Shown here: positions 59,042-64,000 of the stretch, piece after piece
Numbering within the stretch: the stretch's first letter is position 1
How the letters are laid out: each line of letters starts with the position of its first letter
Assembly: GCA_029721435.1 (NCBI GenBank)
Contig: CM056587.1
Span: forward strand, 14,289,167 to 14,353,166
DNA from: Gymnothorax reevesii
Taxonomy: Eukaryota > Chordata > Actinopteri > Anguilliformes > Muraenidae
Direction of reading: 5' to 3'
DNA length: 64,000 nt
Program-made: the position numbers and the translations under genes
Notes under the pieces: generated by a model
Told to the model about the DNA's origin: nothing
Seen by the model: only the letters and a program-made list of their open reading frames with translations
Databases searched by the model: none

Positions 59042-59576
59042 TACAGTACTATGCAAAAGTTTTAAGCACCCGAGATAATTACATTCAGGTTTAGCCTTAG
59101 GTGGTCATTTTCTGTTTTCTTCATTAATGTTTCTGTAGACAAAAAGCACATTTGAGACACCAAATGTTGCTTTTAAAAAAAGTCTCCCCAAAAATATATT
59201 TCACTAAAGACGGTGGATACTGATAACATGGTCTCAAGAGAGCTGATCTCACCTTCGTCTATACTTGCTGGGATTACCTGGAGAGATGGAGATGAGTAAG
59301 AATGTCAGCCTGTAGAAGAACTGTGGCGAGTTTTCCAATAAGCTTGGGACAGTCAAACATTCAATTATCTTTTAAAGCTAACACTGCGGGATAGTGTCCG
59401 CAATTTTCAGGAAAAGGGTAGTCACGCCAACTATGGACTTGATTTAGTTCCTAACAGCTCACAGATCGTTACAGTGCACTTTCAAAATTCATAAACCTTT
59501 CTTTTCAGCATTTCTGAAGGCATATTCCCCTCTAGGGATTGATTACAGTGTGCCTAAAACTTTACATAGTACTATG
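59042..59576. mobile_element. Tc1/mariner deletion derivative (~530 bp)
   Basis: The left end ACAGTACTATGCAAAAGTTT and the inverse of the right end (TAGTACTATGTAAAGTTTTA) match closely, next to TA dinucleotides. No transposase frame remains inside. Ends of this type are common among fish Tc1-related elements. Confidence 0.7.
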
Positions 59577-59579
59577 GAT

Positions 59580-60105
59580 CTACCAGGACTAAAATGAATT
59601 GCAGTAAGTGAATTATGCCTCTGTCCATCTGTAGCTGTGCCCTCCTGAAAACTTGGATAGACAAGACAATTCTGTTTACTACAAACAAGTATTCAGTTTA
59701 TGGCGCTGTAAGTGTCAAGGTGTAATTGGATGCTGAGTGCGATTTTCCTTAGAATTGCAGTCGGAATAGGACCTATTAAATGTTGCATATAAAGTCGGCC
59801 ATGTATCGATCATGTACCCCTGTATTTAAGCATCTCATTTTTCAGGGTAATGAACTCCCTCCAGGTTTTTTGATATTGATAAAATGTCTCTGGTGTGTAA
59901 TTGATCTATTGTTCCTTCCTAACTGACCCTGATGGTTTGGTGCTATTGACTCTTAATTATTAAACTCAATATTTTGCGGCTGTTCATTTTATTTCCTCAG
60001 AAGTGCACATGGTGGAATAGAATGATCTCATTTATTTTGACGATCGATCTGTGTGAATCATGGTGTGATTATTGAAGAATTAGACTCATTTTAACAGTGT
60101 TCTAA
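59580..60105. other. Intergenic stretch without recognised feature
   Basis: AT-rich, no paired repeats or coding frame seen. Confidence 0.45.
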
Positions 60106-60110
60106 GGCAG

Positions 60111-60470
60111 TGCTTCTCCAAATTGGTCCTGGGGGGCCACTGTCTATAAAGGTTTTTGTTTTTTTTTTACTTAGGTACAGTTGCAATCTCAGAATTTCAG
60201 CAAGTTAAGATTTTTTTCTAATTTCATCATTCATGTTTATAAAAAATATTTGCCCTTTTAAACCACTAAGACATATTGACTTCTTTTTAAAATTATGGGA
60301 TTGCAATTATAGTCTGAGCAAAAAAACCAGCGGACTGGCTCGTCCCCCAGGACTGAGTCTGAGTTGTACTTTGCTATAGCAGTCATTTCTAAACCTGGTC
60401 CTGGAGATGCACTGTGTCTGCTGGGTTTTCAACGACAGTTACAATCCCTGAATTTTAACGAGTTGCTAAT
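60111..60470. repeat. Two abutting degenerate hAT fragments
   Basis: CAGTGCTTCTCCAAATTGG at about 60111 and an inverted equivalent near 60340-60370 bound a 260-bp derivative. A second left end, CAGTCATTTCTAAACCTGG, begins at 60381 and runs to about 60470. Both belong to the family of 9109-10148. Confidence 0.6.
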
Positions 60471-60479
60471 TTTTACTGG

Positions 60480-61585
60480 CTCACACAGTGGGGTTTGTTT
60501 AGAGACCTCCTTGGATCGGTCTTTGGAGTGATGAATAATAACGGCCCAGGGGCTCAAAGTCTAGCAGGTCTTCAGAAAAGTAATAAACTTGCATGGAGTT
60601 AGATGAGAAATCAGGGTCGCTCCGCAGTTTAGCCTACAGGGGATATCGCGGTCGGGTCAACTGCTCCCAACACGCCATCAGGCATCAGGATGTAATTCTG
60701 ACAGGTCAGAAATTTGGGTCGGAGTCACCTGGCTCTCGCACATTTGAGGTGGAGCCACGAGTCGATTCCCTAAGGTCAGTTGTCTGCCTTTTTTTTCCAG
60801 GGGTCCTGCCTCAAGTGGCAAACAGAGTGCCTTAAAGTGCCATGGCAACGTGAATGCCTTTCATAACGTGGGTCTACATTAATGAGTAAAAATGGACTAA
60901 GATTGTTCAAAATAAAATTGATTTCCAAAGCTAAATGGCATGATGAGGCTGGAAATTTGGCTTTGAGCATGAGAGGTAACTACAGTAATAGTTTCTAGGG
61001 ATGTGGGTAGTATGTTCCTGTGTTGAAGCGTATTGTTGGTAATATAATAAAGCAAATTTATGAGGCCAGGAAAGAATCAATAATCAGAAATGTATAAAAC
61101 TGGATTCACTAAAAGGCCTAATATGACTTAGAAAAGCAGGAATTTTGTTCACAAATAGTTCTTTTTTTAATTGTGAACAAACAAATGCTCAAAAATCCAT
61201 AAATAAATGAGAATCACAAATAAGCAAGATTCACAAATATATGTTGTGACATCTGCATACTTGAAACGTGAGAACAGTTGCAATTACTGTATGTTTGCAG
61301 AACTGGTTTTACTTTTGTTGATTGCATTTTGAGCCTTCTCTGATGGATATGGATTCAGAAATTGGCTTTATTTTTTATCTTTTATGCGTTGAAGGGTTTT
61401 CTGCTTAATCCAATCACAACTGGGCTGTGTTCAGTCTGGTTTGGTGTTTTTAGCCCTGTGTTGTTTGCCTCATGAAACAGTCCAGTGACAGAGGGGGAAA
61501 ACCTGAATAAATGCATGGCCAAATATAGCAAATGCAGATTATTCAGTTCATTTTCCTGGCAAGGTTTGGGTCACAACAAATCAGT
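60480..61585. other. Intergenic stretch without recognised feature
   Basis: The frame 60593-60835 lacks a domain or splice evidence. Nothing else was recognised. Confidence 0.45.
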
Positions 61586-61589
61586 GTAC

Positions 61590-61985
61590 CGTTATTCTGT
61601 GCGATCACCTTTATATCCTGTGATGAAGTATTTCTGCCATAATCTCTCAGACTGACAGCGGCCCAAGCCCCACTGGGTACAAGGGGTCACGGAATGGTTT
61701 TATGAGCGTGAAAATGATTTTAAGCTTATACCGCTGCCTTCACAGTCACCGGATCTCAAACCAACTGAACTCATATGGAAGATTTTGGGAAATGTTAGCG
61801 CTCTCCATCACCATCATCAGTACATCAAATGAGGGAACATCTTAGAAGAAAGGTACTCCATCTCTCCAGTAAATATTTGCACTTGTAGACTATGCCAAGC
61901 TGTGCTGAGCGGATCTGGCAGCTTTTGAAAGCTCAAGACCTTACTGAGACCGTTTACGCAGACTTTTCCTCTGATTTGACACCCG
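61590..61985 (+). pseudogene. Tc1-like transposase C-terminal remnant
   Basis: The plus-strand reading PHWVQGVTEWFYERENDFKL then LPSQSPDLKPTELIWKILGN resembles the region around the last catalytic residue of Tc1 transposases (WPPQSPDLNPIEHLWDVL). Stops follow within 15 codons. Only this fragment remains. Confidence 0.65.
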
Positions 61986-62245
61986 CATGAATAAGCTCCA
62001 CTTATGCTCAGTAGATGTCAGTCTCCTACCATCTTTACAACATTGGCAGCACTGAGTGATTTCAAACGGTAAGGCAGTCAAACACAGCATTTGAAAGCAG
62101 TTTGCTGATCAGAGACTAGGGAACTGGTGGTACGCTGCACAGAAACAAAGCCTCATAAATGAAGCTGCAGTGAGGTAATTGGTTATTAGAGAGGAAATCA
62201 AAGCAGGCCCAATCGGGTTTTAAGATGTTATGGAGAATTATTATT

Positions 62246-62645
62246 AACACCTCTGCCAAGGAGGTTATGTTTTCACCCGTGTTCATCCGTAAGTCAACAG
62301 GATTACTCAAAAAGTTATGAATGGATTGGCATGAAATTTGCTGGGATGGTAGGTGGCATTCCAATGATGAGTTGATTCAATTTTGAGGTGATCTGAAAGA
62401 TAATCTGGACTCTAGATCCAGAAGAAGTAAAAAAAAAAATTATTATTTAAAAACCTGAATAGAATGGATGTCCCTTATGTAATGAACAAATGTTCATAAA
62501 GTGTTAAATAGCATCTACACAAATATGGAATTGACTACAGTTGTTGGTGATCTGGATAATATTCTTGTGGAACCAGAACCAATAATATTGACGTCTGGCA
62601 TGGCGGAGCTATGCGCTCTATCGAGTGCCCTTCTAGTCATAATTA
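62246..62645. repeat. Unclassified interspersed repeat
   Basis: The segment opens with 'cctctgccaaggaggttatg', continues with 'aaaagttatgaatgga' and 'catgaaatttgctggga', and ends 'ggcggagctatgcgctctat'. I recognise this order as a widespread vertebrate interspersed repeat. Its class is not certain, and it contains no coding frame. Confidence 0.55.
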
Positions 62646-62929
62646 TTAATGATAATTATAATTTATCAATGTATTTATTTGTTGTAGTTCCAGTTGTTGC
62701 AGCATTTATAAAAACTCTGTTGTACAACCATATTTCTGTGATGGTCCTGGATTTCTCGCTAAGTTCCAGAAATACCTTAACATTTCCTGCACTGAATTGT
62801 GAACAGCGGTGGGAGAGTTCTCACACATGTTGCATGCCTTTTCTAGTTTTATGCGGGTGTCAGCGGTCAGATCTGGGGGAAGGTTAAATGTCAAAGAATC
62901 CGTGGAAATCCCTTGCGTATTAGGCGCGA

Positions 62930-63260
62930 GGAAATATGTTGTCAGCGAGGAGTGATGTCACTGCCTGAGACGCGATGCTCCGTCTGCCCACCTCTCCGCC
63001 GCTTCGCTGATTAACGGCGAGATCTGGAGCCGCTGGCCAGCATTAACCAAAAAGAATTTAGAAATTTTGAAAGAATCAACGTAATCCCTGAAGGCGTGCT
63101 ATCTGCGGTCAGTTCGGGTGCGCAGCTCCTCTCGTCAGTGTTGATTCTCAGATGAAGGGATTCGCTTAATTTATTATCACGTGCAGTTACCGAATAATTA
63201 CAGGGCTCTTGTCAGCCCGAGAAATACGGGCACGACAGCATGCCTGATATAGAGACTGAA
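62930..63260. promoter_or_regulatory. Complex low-repeat block, possible conserved noncoding element
   Basis: This stretch is less AT-rich than its surroundings, lacks transposon signatures, and has an E-box CACGTG at about 63179-63184 and ATTA-type sites. No protein frame fits. The suggestion of conservation is an inference from texture only. Confidence 0.25.
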
Positions 63261-63389
63261 GACCGCTTATTTACGGTTTTTTTTGACCGAAGAGACCGGT
63301 TTGGGAAGCACTCCTCTGCTTTGTAATCGGTAAAACAATGGGGAGGGAGGCATTTTGAGTCAAAGAGGTGGAACAGGGTGGGTAATGTG

Positions 63390-63500
63390 GAACTTCTTTT
63401 TTTTTGGTGTGTGGTGGTTGGGGGTGGGGGGTGAGGGTGCGGAGTACTGGGTGGTGAATTTGGTGTGTGCGTGGTGGCATGTAAGTGATGGGTTTAATAT
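63390..63500. repeat. G/T-rich low-complexity tract
   Basis: GTGTGTGGTGGTTGGGGGTG and following GGGGGGTGAGGGTG runs. The remainder of the window to 64000 is AT-rich and shows no recognised feature. Confidence 0.7.
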
Positions 63501-64000
63501 GTTTGTGAGGAGAATTTTGAAGTGTTGGATTTTGTGTCTGTGGTGGCTTCTGAAGTGTTCGGTCGAATGCGTGAGTGTAAGTAGTAAGTTTATTTACTCT
63601 AGCGACCCCCTTTCAAGGGTAAGAGAGTAAAACCACATTTCTGGGTATACAGAATATAAAGAAGGCCAACAATTTAAAAAAAAATTTTTTTTCATAATAT
63701 TGTAACACTTGCATACAATTTACACGGTGGCCAAGACCAGCATAAATACCTAAAAGCTAAACACAAACATGTATACAGGCATGACAACAGTTAAACACCA
63801 GCTCTATGTGTTCTTTAATATGGACAGCCATTGACCATACTTCCTAGCCTATAATAATAGTTTAGATCACGTAAGGTTGAGTCTATTTTGACAAGTTACT
63901 AGTCGTCCACCTCTGGTCATAGTTGTTAACACGGTAGGGGGTAACATGTCATAATTTATTACATCTTGTGAGTATTCAAACTGTTTCATCACAATATCTA

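Overview
The window reads as nuclear DNA of a bony fish. It has large introns with consensus GT/AG junctions, a vertebrate-type ubiquitin-conjugating enzyme gene, fish-type tRNA-derived SINEs, many Tc1, hAT and Harbinger relics, and long micro- and minisatellites. Nothing prokaryotic or viral was seen. The species cannot be named from this sequence.

The one host gene I can support is a complete UBE2E3-type E2 ubiquitin-conjugating enzyme on the + strand. It has five coding exons (19338-19543, 22022-22072, 41315-41447, 49089-49236, 52890-52987) that join in frame to 211 codons plus a stop. A CpG-rich stretch at about 17560-18440 is the likely promoter and 5' noncoding exon. The 3' UTR starts at 52988. 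About 46 bp of exon 4 is present a second time, directly upstream of exon 4.

Region by region: 1-17500 is gene-free upstream DNA with a Tc1 transposase relic at the left edge, SINE copies, CA/TG microsatellites and several well-bounded hAT-type elements. Intron 1 (19544-22021) holds a 181-bp tandem duplication, a long imperfect palindrome and a G-rich tract. Intron 2 (22073-41314) holds an 18-bp minisatellite, a complete but broken Tc1 element, a 3.05-kb minisatellite of about 83 units of 37 bp, and an AT-rich foldback. Intron 3 (41448-49088) holds a hAT MITE, a HARBI1-like transposase fossil and a 577-bp element carrying a Myb/SANT-like domain. Intron 4 (49237-52889) is mostly one 2.83-kb element flanked by TTAA.

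That TTAA element is the most interesting object here. It has matching termini and an inner inverted repeat carrying a full CRE palindrome at each end. Two inward-facing genes follow: a THAP zinc-finger protein on + and a protein resembling the cysteine-rich cytoplasmic 'ballast' domain of the P2X7 receptor on -. THAP domains and TTAA targets point to the Kolobok superfamily. The pairing with a P2X7-ballast-like gene is the lead worth following.

Downstream of the gene (53000-64000) lie a telomere-like tract, a LINE fragment, a tRNA-derived SINE, Tc1 and hAT remnants, and a complex low-repeat block at 62930-63260 that may be a conserved noncoding element.
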